A stretch of DNA of 64,000 bases from Guadua angustifolia (lineage: Eukaryota > Streptophyta > Magnoliopsida > Poales > Poaceae). Position numbers and translations under genes: made by a program. The stretch lies in the NCBI GenBank assembly GCA_036346375.1, contig CM070520.1, positions 17,061,791-17,125,790 of the forward strand. Reading direction: 5' to 3'. Under the pieces are notes generated by a model. It was not told where the DNA came from. It saw only the letters and a program-made list of their open reading frames with translations, and ran no database searches. Shown here piece after piece: positions 23,265 through 34,655 of this stretch (positions within the stretch are counted from its first letter, which is position 1; each line of letters opens with the position of its first letter).

Positions 23265-24278
23265 ATGGTCACTGATCATACTGTGGGTGGTGCTGATCAG
23301 AAACAACATACTTCATTGAATAGGCCATCTTCTGTCACTAAAACTGTAAATCAGAAAGAAAAGGTGGGTATGTTGGAAGGTTTAAAGGTGGAGGTTGATG
23401 ATGTTAGTTCTGGTGTGGGAGTTAGGAAAACTTGGGTGCAGATGTTGCAAGAGAATATGAGTAATGCATATAAAGAAGAGGAGATTGATGAAGGAAAATG
23501 CTTCGGGCTTCTTAAAGATTTGGAGTTAATTGGTTCTGATGAAGAATGGGAGGAGGTTAGAGAGAGTGGTTCTGGAAGTACTGATATTTTGGAAAAGCAA
23601 AGTGAAGTGCAGTCTGTTCCTTATCCCAATATGTCTGCCATGGACTTGTCTTCTGTTTCGGTTCAATCCCAGGGAGCATTGTTTCGGGCTGGTAATGATG
23701 TGGAGGTTTCTGAGGATGATTCTTTTGTCAATATTCAAGAAGATGTAGTTTTAAAACCTCTTAAAGACCATCAGATGAAAAAACGACAGAAACATTGGGG
23801 CCCAATTCCCACCAAAAGGAGGAGTAAGAGACTTGATGATCAAGGTAAAACCATTCTTCAAAAAGCTCAGGAACTCCTTCAATTTAAAATTTTGGAGAAT
23901 TTCCCCAAACCAAAAGGTACGTCTCTTAAAAGTTCTTTTGATTCCTTTTCTACTAATGAACTTCTTGAGTTATCTGAGAAAGTTGGGATATCGTTAGGTG
24001 ATTCTGTATGTGAGAGAGATGATAATATTCAGATCTGCAAAGAGAGTGATGCTTTGAGAGTTTTAAATTTTGAGGCTAATGTCTCTGTAGGAGAAAGAGT
24101 TAGTCCTCATGCTGACATTATTCCTTCGAGTGTTGTGGGCGCTGAGGATAAGTCAGATGCTCGAATTAATTGTCCAGGGCCTCTGGAGGAGGCTATGGAT
24201 GACTTGGCTGTAGGTGAGTGGACCACGGCTGGGAAGAAAAAACGGGGCAAGCACCCTAGGAAATGTAGAGGGATATGA
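23265..24278 (+). CDS. LINE ORF1-like protein (337 aa frame)
   Basis: Open frame of 337 codons from the ATG. In the same frame upstream there is a strongly acidic run (Asp-rich, about 23185-23260), so translation could begin earlier, but stops lie just before it. The protein is acidic and hydrophilic with a basic end (GKKKRGKHPRKCRG). It fits the region that precedes the endonuclease in plant L1 elements. No DUF4283 or CCHC knuckle is visible. Its TGA overlaps the ATG of the next frame by four bases (ATGA at 24275-24278). Confidence 0.5.
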   Translation: MVTDHTVGGADQKQHTSLNRPSSVTKTVNQKEKVGMLEGLKVEVDDVSSGVGVRKTWVQMLQENMSNAYKEEEIDEGKCFGLLKDLELIGSDEEWEEVRESGSGSTDILEKQSEVQSVPYPNMSAMDLSSVSVQSQGALFRAGNDVEVSEDDSFVNIQEDVVLKPLKDHQMKKRQKHWGPIPTKRRSKRLDDQGKTILQKAQELLQFKILENFPKPKGTSLKSSFDSFSTNELLELSEKVGISLGDSVCERDDNIQICKESDALRVLNFEANVSVGERVSPHADIIPSSVVGAEDKSDARINCPGPLEEAMDDLAVGEWTTAGKKKRGKHPRKCRGI

Positions 24279-27200
24279 GAGGCCTTTTTTGGAATGTGAG
24301 AGGTTTGGGACAGCCAGGGAAAACTCAATGTCTTGCGGATCTTATTAAGAACAATCGAGTTGATTTTGTTGGTCCTCAAGAAACTAAGAAGGATAGTTTT
24401 AGTAATTCATTCCTTAGCAGTATCAGTGGCTCTAAAAATTTTTGTTGGCACTATTTACCAGCCAAATCCTCTGCAGGGGGTATTCTGGTTGGTCTTAACA
24501 TAGATTTAATGGATGTTTTGCATATAGATATTAAAGATTATTCGGTGCAATGCTTAGTTAGAAATAAATAGATGAATTTCACCTAGAGATTGGTTGTGAT
24601 TTATGGTTCCCCCTACAATGAGGGTAAACAAGCTTTTATTTCTGAGCTTCATGAGATTTTTGTTATGGATAGTCATACTCCTGTTATTTTAGGAGGGGAC
24701 TTTAATTTGGTTAGATCACAAGCTGACAAAAGTAATGGTAGAGTGGACAGCAGGTGGTGTAACAAGTTTAACGAATGGATTGACCTGTGGGGTCTTATGG
24801 AAATACCTCTAGCTGGTAGGCATTTCATTTGGGCCAATAATCAAAAGAAGTTAATTATGGTAGTTATTGATAGAATTTTCGTCAGTACTTCTTTTGAGGA
24901 GCGATTTCCGCGAGCGATGGCTTCTGCTCTGGCTAGGATTGGTAGTGACCATACCCCAATTCTGTGGGATTCTGGGGATGGTGCTTCTTATGGTAAAGCT
25001 AGTTATAAATTTGAGAAATGGTGGTTACTTCATGAGGATTTTAGTGGTGTCGTTCAAAATGCGTGGAATGTTTCAATCCAAGCTAATAAGGCGATTGATA
25101 TTTGGCAAGGAAAAATTAGGAACGTCAGAAAAGTAACTAAGGGATGGAGTCGTAACATTGATGCGGACATTAAGAAAAGGAAAAAATTACTTATTGAGGA
25201 ATTTGTTAATCTGGACGTCTTGGCAGAGACTAGAAGTCTCTCTCCTGAGGAGATGTCTAGATTAGAGTCGGTTAGAAAGGAGCTTGATCATATTTGGGCT
25301 ATTGAAGAAACTAAAGCTAGACAGAGAGCTCATGACAGGAATGTGAAAGAGGGGGACAAGAATACTAAGTATTTTCACGCCGTTGCTAACCAAAGACGTA
25401 GGAAAAATTTTATCCCTATTCTCGAAGTGCCAAATGGGTTGACTTGTGAATCGATGAAATGATTAAAATTGCTTGTGATTATTACAAGTCTCTGTTTGGT
25501 TTTGAGACTAAGCCTAATATAAATATTAATGATCTTTTTTTTGATACGACTGATAAAATTTCCGAGTAGGAAATTCGGTGTTAGAAGCCCCGTTTACTGA
25601 GGAGGAGGTTAAAAATGCTGTGTTTGAGTCCTATTCGGATGGGGTGCCGGGTCCTGATGGTTTCCTTTCCGTTTTACCAAAAGTTTTGGGATTTGGTTAA
25701 GTTTGATCTTCTTAATCTTTTCAAAGATCTAGCTAATAATGATCTTGATCTGTTTTGGCTCAATTTTGCCATGGTTTCATTGATCCCCAAAGAAAATAAT
25801 GCTAAGAATATCAAGCAGTTTAGACCTATTAGTTTGTTGAATTATAGTTATAAAATCATATCTAAGGTCCTTACAAACAGACTTAGTCCGATTTGTAACA
25901 GGATTATTTCTCATAATCAGTCTGCTTTTTTGAAGAATAGGTATATTATGGAAAGTGTGGTTACTGCTCATGAGGTCATTCATAAATTGCATCAGACCAA
26001 AGCGAAAGGTCTTGTTCTAAAATTGGATTTTGAAAAGGCTTATGATAAAGTTAATTGGAGCTTCCTTATGGATATTATGAGTAAGTGGGGTTTTGGTTTT
26101 AAGTGGAGACACTGGATTTTTTCTTTGTTAGAGAAAGGCTCTGTGGGAATCAAAATTAACAACATTGAAAGTGATTTTTTCCAAACCGGTAAAGGGTTGA
26201 GACAGGGAGATCCGCTTTCTCCTATTCTTTTTAATCTGATTGCTGATGTTTTCACTAGGATTCTTCAGAAAGTAGCTAATAGTTGCTTGTTGGAAGGTCT
26301 TTGTGGTGACTTTTGTTCCAGGGGTATTCTTAGTTTACAGTATGCTGACGATACTATATTGTTTCTTAAGAACCATGAGGGTTTTGCGTTACATCTAAAA
26401 TGGTTTCTGACTTGTTTTGAACAAATGTCGGGTTTGAGAATTAATTTTCATAAAAGTGAGTTGATTTCCCTTGGCTGTGATGATAATGAAACTGCTGGGT
26501 TTGCTAACATCTTCTGTTGTAAAATTGGATCTTTCCTCATTAAGTATCTTGGGGTCCCAAGATTAACAAGGATGATTTGCAACCTTTAGTAGATAAAATT
26601 TTGAAAAGAATCGCAGGATGGAGGGGCAAGCTTCTTTCGTACGGTGGTCGTTTAACTCTCATTAAAGCTTGCTTGTCTAGTATTCCGGTGTACTTACTGT
26701 CTTTTTTTAAGTTCCCCAAGTGGGCTATCAGTCTCTTAAATTCTCATTTGGCTAATTGTCTTTGGAATGACTATGATGATCACTGTAAACTTCATCTGGC
26801 TAATTGGAATTTGGTTACTATGAAGAAGGAGTATGGTGGGCCCAGGATTCCGAATATTAGGGATCTTAATTTGTGCCTTCTTACTTCCTGGGTTAAAAGA
26901 CTTTACGTTAATGAGAACAAGCAGTGGGCGGATTTGATTAAGTTTAAGTATAAAACTGAGAATCCTAATGTTTTTGCTTGCCATTCGAATAATGTTTCTG
27001 TGTTTTGGAAAGGGGTGCTGTAGGCATTACAGGCTACTAAATTTGGCTATAGGTGGATGGTGGGCAATGGGAAGAGAATCAGATTCTGGGAAGACATTTG
27101 GTTTGGGGGTTCTTGCTTGGCTGTTCAATTTTGGGATCTGTATGTCCTGGTTAATGAAAAAGGTTATTCAATTGCGGATTTGTGGGATGGCTCTAGTGTG

Positions 27201-27907
27201 AGATGTACCTTTAGGAGAACATTTTCTGATAGGATGATGATTAGATGGTTTGAATTAGTGGAGGTGGCAAAGAGTATTACTTTTTCTGATACAGATGATT
27301 CTTTGATCTGGCAGTATTCGAGTAATGGTGTCTATTCGGTTAATTCTCTCTACGCTATTATTAATTTTAGGGGGTCTTTCTGGTTTTTATTCTGGCCATC
27401 TGGAAGTTGTTAGTTCCTCCCAGGGTTCATTTTTTTCTTTGGCTTCTATCTCACAATAAACTTATGACTAAAGATAATTTGTTGAAAAGAGGCATGGATA
27501 AAGGGTGTTCTTGCTATTGCTGCGATGAGGTCGAATCAGTTAACCACCTTTTTTTCGATTGTGTTGTTGCTAAAAACGTGTGGAGTATTATCTCGGAGTT
27601 CTTCAGTTTGGATATTGGCTATAATTATGAGTCAGTTGCCCGTTTTTGGTTGAGTAACTCTAGAAATGGTGCCCTTAATTCGATTTGCGCTGCTGCTCTT
27701 TGGAGCATTTGGAAGATTAGAAATGATATGATTTTTCGTTTTCAGAGTTGGCTAAGTGTGAAAGTTGTTTGAAAGAAAATTCTGGTGCATTTAAGGAATT
27801 GGAGCCCGATGTTTACAGGTGCAGTGGAGGACAAGATCACACAGTTTTGCGAAAGTCTGGAGATCTCCATCTTGGCGCCTCTGCTTTTGGAAGACAGAAA
27901 GATGTGA
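24275..27907 (+). pseudogene. LINE ORF2 (endonuclease + reverse transcriptase), broken
   Basis: The endonuclease begins RGLFWNVRGLGQPGKT and continues through GGDFNLVRS and GSDHTPIL. The reverse transcriptase includes FRPISLLN, KLDFEKAYDKVNW, GLRQGDPLSPILFN and the catalytic YADD (about 26342). Near the 3' end the zinc-binding segment reads CSCYCCDEVESVNHLFFDC. Breaks: two in-frame stops near 24569-24587, a frameshift near 25450, another near 25660, another near 26575, a stop near 27022, a frameshift near 27405 and a stop near 27770. The endonuclease and RT core motifs are otherwise well kept, suggesting moderate age. Confidence 0.85.
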
Positions 27908-28299
27908 AATGAGCTTGTGCTGTTCGGTTGTTGGTGGTGGCCTACTGGGAGGTCTCTCGTCAGAAGTTGTTTCCAAGTCTGTGTTTGTTTTAGTGTTCAG
28001 GTTTTGTGGGTGTCTGGCTGATTGTTATATTTGTTTGGTGGCATTAAGAGTTTGTCTGAGTTCAGGTTTTGGTGGCTGTTTTGCTGGGATGAGTTCCCTG
28101 TCAGATTCAATGTGGTCAATGTGGTGGTTGTTTGTCTGTAAATCTTTCTGCGTTAATCTGTTAGGATCTGTGGTTGTTAGATTGGTTTGGTGATGTTTGG
28201 GGTTAAGTTTGCTGGTGTGTTAGTGTGGTTGTTAACTGAACTCTTTCCAGTTTCTATATGGAACTGGGGCATCTGGTGATGCCCTATTGATCTAAAAAC

Positions 28300-28934
28300 A
28301 TTGGAGAAGACGCGGTCGGAGTCGACCACCAGTGGGGAGTACTGCACGCCGGCGCATGGCTGCAAGCCAAAGTTGAAGTTCTCCTCTTGGACCGCCGCGT
28401 ATGTCCACTGCATCAAGAAGAGACCCGCGCGGTCCATGTCGATGGAGGAGGCGGAGCTGTTGAAGGAATGCCCGAGGTCGCCTTCGCCACCGCCAACTCT
28501 GGCTCCGGTGACTTCCTTCGCCCGCACAGTGGCTCCGCCTCTAGCGTCCCCAAGGTGAAGGAGCTCGCTGTGCCCATCACCATCAGATCCGTGGATGAGC
28601 GTGCCGGTGGGCAGCCGTCGTCGTTCGTGGTGGCGTCGAGGGTGGCGAAGCAGCAGCGCCCGGTGGCGGACAAGGCACACAAGGGGAAGCCCGGGGTGGT
28701 GATGGTGATGGGCACCCAAGGATCGAAGAAGCATTAGTAGGGGGCTGGCGACAAGGCTGAGCACCAGGCCCCTGGGCCGTCGTCGAAGGCGGCGGTGGGG
28801 CAACTGCCATGGATCTACACGACGCTGTCGCGCAAGGAGAAGGAGGAGGACTTCCTGGCCATGAAGGGCGCCAAGCTGCCCCAGTGCCCCAAGAAGAGAT
28901 CCAAGCCGGTCGAGAAGGCAGTCAATGTATATAC
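28300..28934 (+). pseudogene. DUF1639-family gene fragment, frameshifted
   Basis: Reading frames give LEKTRSESTTSGEYC then CKPKLKFSSWTAAYVHCIKK. After a frameshift near 28500-28550 comes VKELAVPITIRS, then (after two consecutive stops at 28735-28740) PWIYTTLSRKEKEEDF, MKGAKLPQCPKKRSKPVEK. The last part matches the DUF1639 signature (SRKEKEEDF...GTKLPQRPKKR), a plant-specific family of unknown function. The segment ends at AAT|GTATAT, a plausible splice donor, but no matching next exon is seen. GC content is far higher than in the LINE next to it. Confidence 0.65.
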
Positions 28935-29132
28935 TACTAACCAATGCTAGTCTCTCAACTCTCAACTCGTCGACTGATCGATTTATATTACTTTTGCCAT
29001 GATAAAAGTATAGAACTGACATGATGTGTTTTTTTGTATGTGAGTGTATGCAGTTGCAGTAATATATTTGGAGAGATTTAGCAGTCAATCATGCTGCTTA
29101 ATGAGGTTTTAGGAGGTGTTAATACATAATAA

Positions 29133-29489
29133 GGGCAGTCTCAATCCATAGTTTTCATGAGCAGTATCTAGAGGAGAGAGAGAGCAATAAACCAATACAT
29201 AGTTTCCTAACTCATGGTTTCCATGAGTAGTGTCTAGAGGAGAGAAAGAGCAATAAACCAATGCATGCACCACAAACACAGCTTGATAAGCGCGCAGAAA
29301 CGTCCAACTCCGATTTTGCTCGTTTCTTGCGTCTTGGTGCTCGCGCCGACCCAGTTTCTTGTATGAGACACGGTTTCTTTGTTTTCCTTCTCTCCCTTTC
29401 TTAATTCCTATGCCACATCAGATTTTTGCTTAGTTAGTAGCGTAATTAATTCTATGGACACCAACTAAGGTGGAGGGTTGTGACTGCCC
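29133..29489. mobile_element. Tourist/PIF-Harbinger-like MITE
   Basis: Ends GGGCAGTCTCAATCC and (right) GGTTGTGACTGCCC form imperfect inverted repeats, flanked by TAA on both sides (29130-29132, 29490-29492), the 3-bp duplication typical of PIF/Harbinger. Length is 357 bp. Inside, a ~66-bp unit with TCTAGAGGAGAGA and GCAATAAACCAAT is tandemly duplicated (about 29150-29275). Confidence 0.75.
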
Positions 29490-29492
29490 TAA

Positions 29493-30183
29493 GGGATTGA
29501 TATTCACAGCCGGGATGTAATTGAGCTGGTACTAATTGAAGTTGGGTGTTTCGGTAGACTTAGGATTTTTAGAGGATTCCGGTGCGTGATGTGTGCTTTC
29601 GGGTGGATTTGAGCTTTCAGGCTTCCCTTGCGCTTGTGTATGATTTGTGGAATACAAAGCGCTATCAGCTGTGCTTAAGTAGTGAACTGAGCCTGGCTTC
29701 GCTGGTTATGCTGCTACTTGCTTGTAGAGCCATGCTTTCATACTAAACATCATTCGAGTATTACATGCCTAACTGGACCAAACAACTAAACAAGTGATTT
29801 TAAACTGATTTGCATTGTTTTTTTTGAGTATTTTGATTGTGTTCAAATTCTCAAATTTTTACCCATATTGTAGTCTACGCTCAAGTTTACTTTAATTATG
29901 GACTTATATTTGCTATGCTAACATGGCTGGCATTTTGGTGTGGTGGAAGACGACGAGTGAGGGGTGGCGCTGGGCGAAGCAAGAGAGCATGGCGGCAGTG
30001 ATGTGGAGGGGGCGTATGGTTTTGTTGCATTCAAACTCATATGCATATGAATGATTAAATATTGTTATATGTGTGTTTTATACGGTATCTATTTTCGCGT
30101 AATATCCGATAAAAAAAATATCCGGTACCGTATCGACTCCACTCTGTATTCGCTTCGAATCCGTGACCGATATTATCCGCGCC
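29493..30183. other. Intergenic with hAT-like remnant at the right
   Basis: No gene. From about 30075 the sequence contains AATATCCGATAAAAA and ATATCCGGTACCGTATCG, subterminal hAT-like words that continue on the far side of the inserted LTR (from 33582). Confidence 0.45.
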
Positions 30184-33100
30184 TGTAAGATCGAGGATGC
30201 CGACTAGAGTGGGGTGAATAGGTGGCTATAAAAATTTCTTCTACGATTAAAATCACGTCTCAGTACCCTTATGACAAAACCTAAATGATAATAGATACGG
30301 AAGCGATAAACCAAGGTTTTGACAAATTAAAATCTAAATCAACTAGGCTCACTGATTGTATTAACTAATTATATCTCTAACAAAAATTGCAATTCTAAAG
30401 ACAAGTAAGTAATTTAATTCTAGGAACATAAATTGCAACAATGCAAATAGAGAATTGCAAACATACACAAGGAGATACGATATTTTTTACCGTGATGTTT
30501 GGAGACTTGCCGGTCTCCCCTAATTCACGTTGAGGCTAGCCCAAACTACTTTGGACCGACACCACGAATTGAGCACTCACCTCGATTCCACTAGTGGTAG
30601 CTCTTTCCCTCTCCGAGTAGGTGAGCTCCGATCTTCACAACTTTGTCTACCCTTCTCACAATCTCGTTGAGAAGGTTACCATGCACGACGCCTCCACGCT
30701 ATCAAGGTATCAGCAAACACCAAGAGTAACAAATCAAGCCTCTTGCTTGATCCTCACCAAGTGCAACACATGCACAAGAATACTCAATCCTTCTCTAGAT
30801 GCAATACATGCAACTAGGGACCTCTTCTTGCTCACAAGGTGCAACACATGCACAATTGAGAGGAGATGTTTGCACTAGCTCAAGAGAAAGCAAATGAAAC
30901 ACCAAGAGTCATCAAGCAAGAAACTCTAGCTCAAAAGATTCTCAAATCACTCAAATATGGCTCTATGAGTTTTAGAGGTTTTGCTCTCAAGTGTATACCT
31001 CAAATGGGTGCTAGAATAACAGTAAAACCCTCCCCATTCAGCCTCTTATAAAGCCCCTCAAAGAAACTAGCAGTTTGGAGGCAAAATCGAAAAAACATGC
31101 AATTTCTGGTACTATCGCCATGTAAATCCTGGTAGTACTGGCCTCAAAGGTAATGGATAGTTCTGGATATTAAAAGCATTGAAAATAGCCGTTGCTACGG
31201 AGATCCCAGTAGTACCGACATTTTTTGCCCCAAAAACTCAAAAATACGGCTTTGGAAAATAACTACCGGCCTTCTGGAGCGGTACTACCACTGGGACGTT
31301 ATTACCGCTATGTAAACATCGATAGTACCGAAAATCGGTACTACCACTGTGTAAACCTCAGTAGTATCACTGTTTCATCAAGAAAAATGGTCATAACTTT
31401 TTACTCCGAACTCCGATTTAGATGATCTTGAGCTCTATGCGAAGCTTATCAAGAGGGCTACAATCTCCGCCTATTTTCCAGATTTAATCAACCATAGATA
31501 TTTTTAAATATCACCAAAACCAATTTTCAATGATCACATTCTCGGAAGAATATATACCAACAACAAATAGCGGTACTACCGGAAAAGCGGTAGTACCGGC
31601 CTTTGAACCACGGTAGTACCGAAATTCAAACTCAAAGAAAAACACTGTAAAATAACTACTGCACAAGTGCCACGGAAGTACCGGACCTGCGGTAGTACCG
31701 GCTTTAACACAACAGTAGTGCCGATCTGAGAAATTTTCCAAGAAACACATTCTTTGGAAAATAACTACCGCACCTAAGAGCGGTACTACTGGACTGCAGT
31801 AGTATAGGTGTCACCACGGCGATAGTGCCGGTCACAGATCAAAAGCAAGATTTTACACCGAAATCTTCTTTTCAAATTTCAACCAAAAACCAATGAAATC
31901 AATTCTTGAGCCATGTGATGATCAACACATGATCACGACACTTTGTAAAATACATTTACAAATGCTAATCACTTGTTTCAAGATCAAATGCATGAACACC
32001 AATATTTTGCAAAACACATTTGCAAAACAACATCAAGCATGAGCTACGACTATTTGCAAAACACATTCGCAAATATTCGCTCCATGCAAAAACCAAATCA
32101 AAATAGTGTTAGCTAGAGCAAGAGGGATTGAACTATCAACATATGATGAGACTTAAGCTATAAGACTCGACCTCTCTTAATAGTACGACAACCTATACTA
32201 GCAACCCAGTCTCCCAATCAAACACCGAGACCGGTAAAAGACTAGGAACACATTCTTAGCCCTACCTAGTTATACCTTTACTTCTCGCAACCACTTGGAG
32301 CTTTTATGATTTTCATCATCTTCTCTCCAAGCTGGTTTCTTTCTTCTTGTTCATCGATACATGATGAACCTTCTCTAGTTTCACTTCACTTCGGGATTCA
32401 TCCTTGAAGCTCATCAACACATGATGATTTCTTCCTGATTCTTCATTTTCTTGGACTCAACCTACTTCACAACTCATGAAAGATTGTTAGTCTAATAAAC
32501 ACTGTTGCCTCCATCATCAATTGCACTCCATTAATATATAATAGATGCTCCCACGATCGATTGAGAACAACTCTAATCAATTTGAATGATTTAAAGGTAT
32601 CTTAAGTATTTTGATGTAACTAATGCTTCATTATACTCAAGAACTTTCCATTTGTCCTTAACCAACGAAGAAACTTCATCAACACATGATAAAGCGTTCT
32701 TTGATTGATGAAAGACAACCGAACTCAATTTAAATTTCATTAAATTGATACGAGTATATATTATCTACACAAGTTTCATATACTCATTTTGATGGTTAAT
32801 AAATAATGATCCAAATTATGTTGGAGTAGTGGAAAGGGATCAATACTCTTAATATCATCAATAATATAATAAACTCCATCAAATATGTGCATATAAATAA
32901 TTGAACTTGGAATCAATATGCACATAATCAATCTTAGATAGCATTTGAGTTTATCCTATATTAATATGAGTATACTACAACTACACAAGTTACATATACT
33001 CAAAGAATTGTTTCAAAGTCTTGATCCTATATGTTATTTGGCAAGAGGATATGGATCAATACTCTTGAAACATCAAGTTAAATTGTGAACTCCCCTTAGA

Positions 33101-33576
33101 TATGTGCATTCATGTAATATATATGAAGTTGGAAATATAATGCACATCTTGAGGTCTGAATAATGGTAGAGTTCATCCTTTAACTTGAATCCAAAATATG
33201 CATTAAGATATTATAAAATAAATACGAGTGCATACCTTAGGTTTTTCATTTTTCAATGAGATGAGACTAATTAAAGATATACTCAAATAAAGAGTTAGTC
33301 TTATATTTGGATTTATCAATATGATCATGAGTATTATATCTAAGGAATGCAACAAGATATATAATATAGGCTCGAATGCATACCTTTGATATTTCCATCT
33401 TTTTCATCCAAAATAGACTAATAAGAGTTAAGCTCAATAAAAGAATTAATATCATAAAAAGATTTTTCATTAATTAACAATTGAGACTAATCAATATTAT
33501 GATTATCAAAAGGGTTAGTCTTAATATTAGATTTGTCATTAACATCAAAACCAAATTAATGGAGCTTGAACTTTCA
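30184..33576 (-). mobile_element. Long solo LTR, family B, near-perfect TSD
   Basis: Begins TGTAAGATCGAGGATGCC and ends AGCTTGAACTTTCA. Flanked by GCGCC (30179-30183) and GCTCC (33577-33581), 4 of 5 matching. Near the left end the GGGGTGAATAGGTGG motif is the reverse complement of the CCTATTCACCCC motif close to the 3' end of family A, so orientation is minus. No coding domains in 3,393 bp. Internal clusters of CGGTAGTACCG motifs lie at about 31100-31370 and 31565-31830. Confidence 0.75.
31100..31830. repeat. CGGTAGTACCG palindrome arrays in family B LTR
   Basis: Dozens of words of the type GGTAGTACCGG, AGCGGTACTACC and GATAGTACCG in two clusters separated by about 200 bp. The core CGGTA-n-TACCG is an odd palindrome with a single central base. 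Copies occur on both strands and vary most at the core. Confidence 0.75.
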
Positions 33577-33581
33577 GCTCC

Positions 33582-33865
33582 GTATTCGTATTCGACACTA
33601 TCCGTATTCGATTCAGATTCGAGGATATGAAAAAGTGATATTCGACTATCCGTTGCATTCGATTCAAATTGAGGTGACTACCCACCTTTTACCACAACCG
33701 ATACCTACGACCCAAAAAAATATAGTTTAGGATATGAAAAAAGTGATATTCGACCTAATCCGAGCCGATTGCATCCCTATTGCTAGCAACAACGAATCAA
33801 ATTGGCAACACGATTTTAGAGCAAATTGAGGTGACTACCCACCTTTTTACCACAACCGTCCACAA
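33582..33865. mobile_element. hAT-like terminal remnant with repeated block
   Basis: Dense TATCCGTATTCG words lead to GATTGCATCCCTA (ending about 33781), which looks like a hAT terminus (reverse complement TAGGGATGCAATC). The segment AAATTGAGGTGACTACCCAC occurs at about 33667 and again at about 33826, and AGGATATGAAAAA with GTGATATTCGAC occurs twice about 104 bp apart. So the end has been locally duplicated. The partner terminus is uncertain. Confidence 0.45.
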
Positions 33866-34655
33866 GTAACAAGTAACAACTGAACCGTGACGAATCATAA
33901 ACCTTCGTTGGACACCGATCGCTAGTGACAAAACTAGAAAAAACTTTTAACAGGCTTTACATTTCATAAGTACAACTTTATAGTATATTGTTTCGTAACA
34001 TTATAAATCCAACACATATATTTGAAATTTGCTAAAACTACACTATGAATAGTTCTAGGTCTTACAAATCCTAAAACACTAAAATCGAAATCACTTAAAT
34101 CAACAAATTTAACCCATTAAAGAGGTGATCTCCTAGCGTTTCTAGATTTTAGAAGGTGCTTGTGTATACCTAGCACCCTACCTAGATCCATGCACGAATC
34201 AGGGACAAGCAGACAAAATAAAATAGTGTATACCTAGCGTTTTCTTAAACTCAACTGAAGAGCAGTGAGCATAAATAAAATAGTTCGTTTGTCATCAGCA
34301 CCAGCAAAACCTCTGTTTGCATCTGTGTATAACTTACATCAAGAACACCACATCCCTTAAATTAAAGAAACAAAACAGCCTTGTACAGAGACAGAGCACA
34401 GGCCATTTTCACATCTCAAAATAAACATAGTGAAAACTAGCATAAATAAAAACAATTCTGGCTGACTGACTGACTTCACTCATGGCACACCCCTTGTGCA
34501 TCATCATCATAACTTAATATTTACACCAAAACCACAAGCCGTGAAGCAGAAGTCACTCCCATAACTTAAAAAAGAACACCTCCTCTTTTTTCTGATGCCA
34601 GTGCCATCATCTTGCAGCCAAAAGAAACAAGCAAGCGTTGCAGAAGCGGAAGCAG
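33866..34655. other. 3' flank and likely 3'UTR of the WDL gene
   Basis: No coding sequence supported. The part closest to 34655 is presumably transcribed 3'UTR of the minus-strand WDL gene. The remainder is AT-rich spacer. Confidence 0.45.

Larger units (their letters stand above)
23130..28295 (+). mobile_element. L1-type non-LTR retrotransposon (LINE), defective
   Basis: An ORF1-like frame (23265-24278) is followed by an ORF2 with endonuclease, reverse transcriptase and a C-terminal RVT zinc-binding segment, then a T/G-rich 3'UTR to about 28295. The usual ORF1 RNA-binding and CCHC segments are not seen, so the 5' end is probably truncated. No clear poly(A) tail or target duplication can be assigned. 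The 3' boundary is set by the start of DUF1639-like coding sequence. Confidence 0.8.

Noticed and set aside
28177..29088. 303-codon minus-strand frame
   Set aside because: Antisense to the DUF1639 fragment and the LINE 3'UTR. His/Arg/Leu-rich from reversed GC codons.
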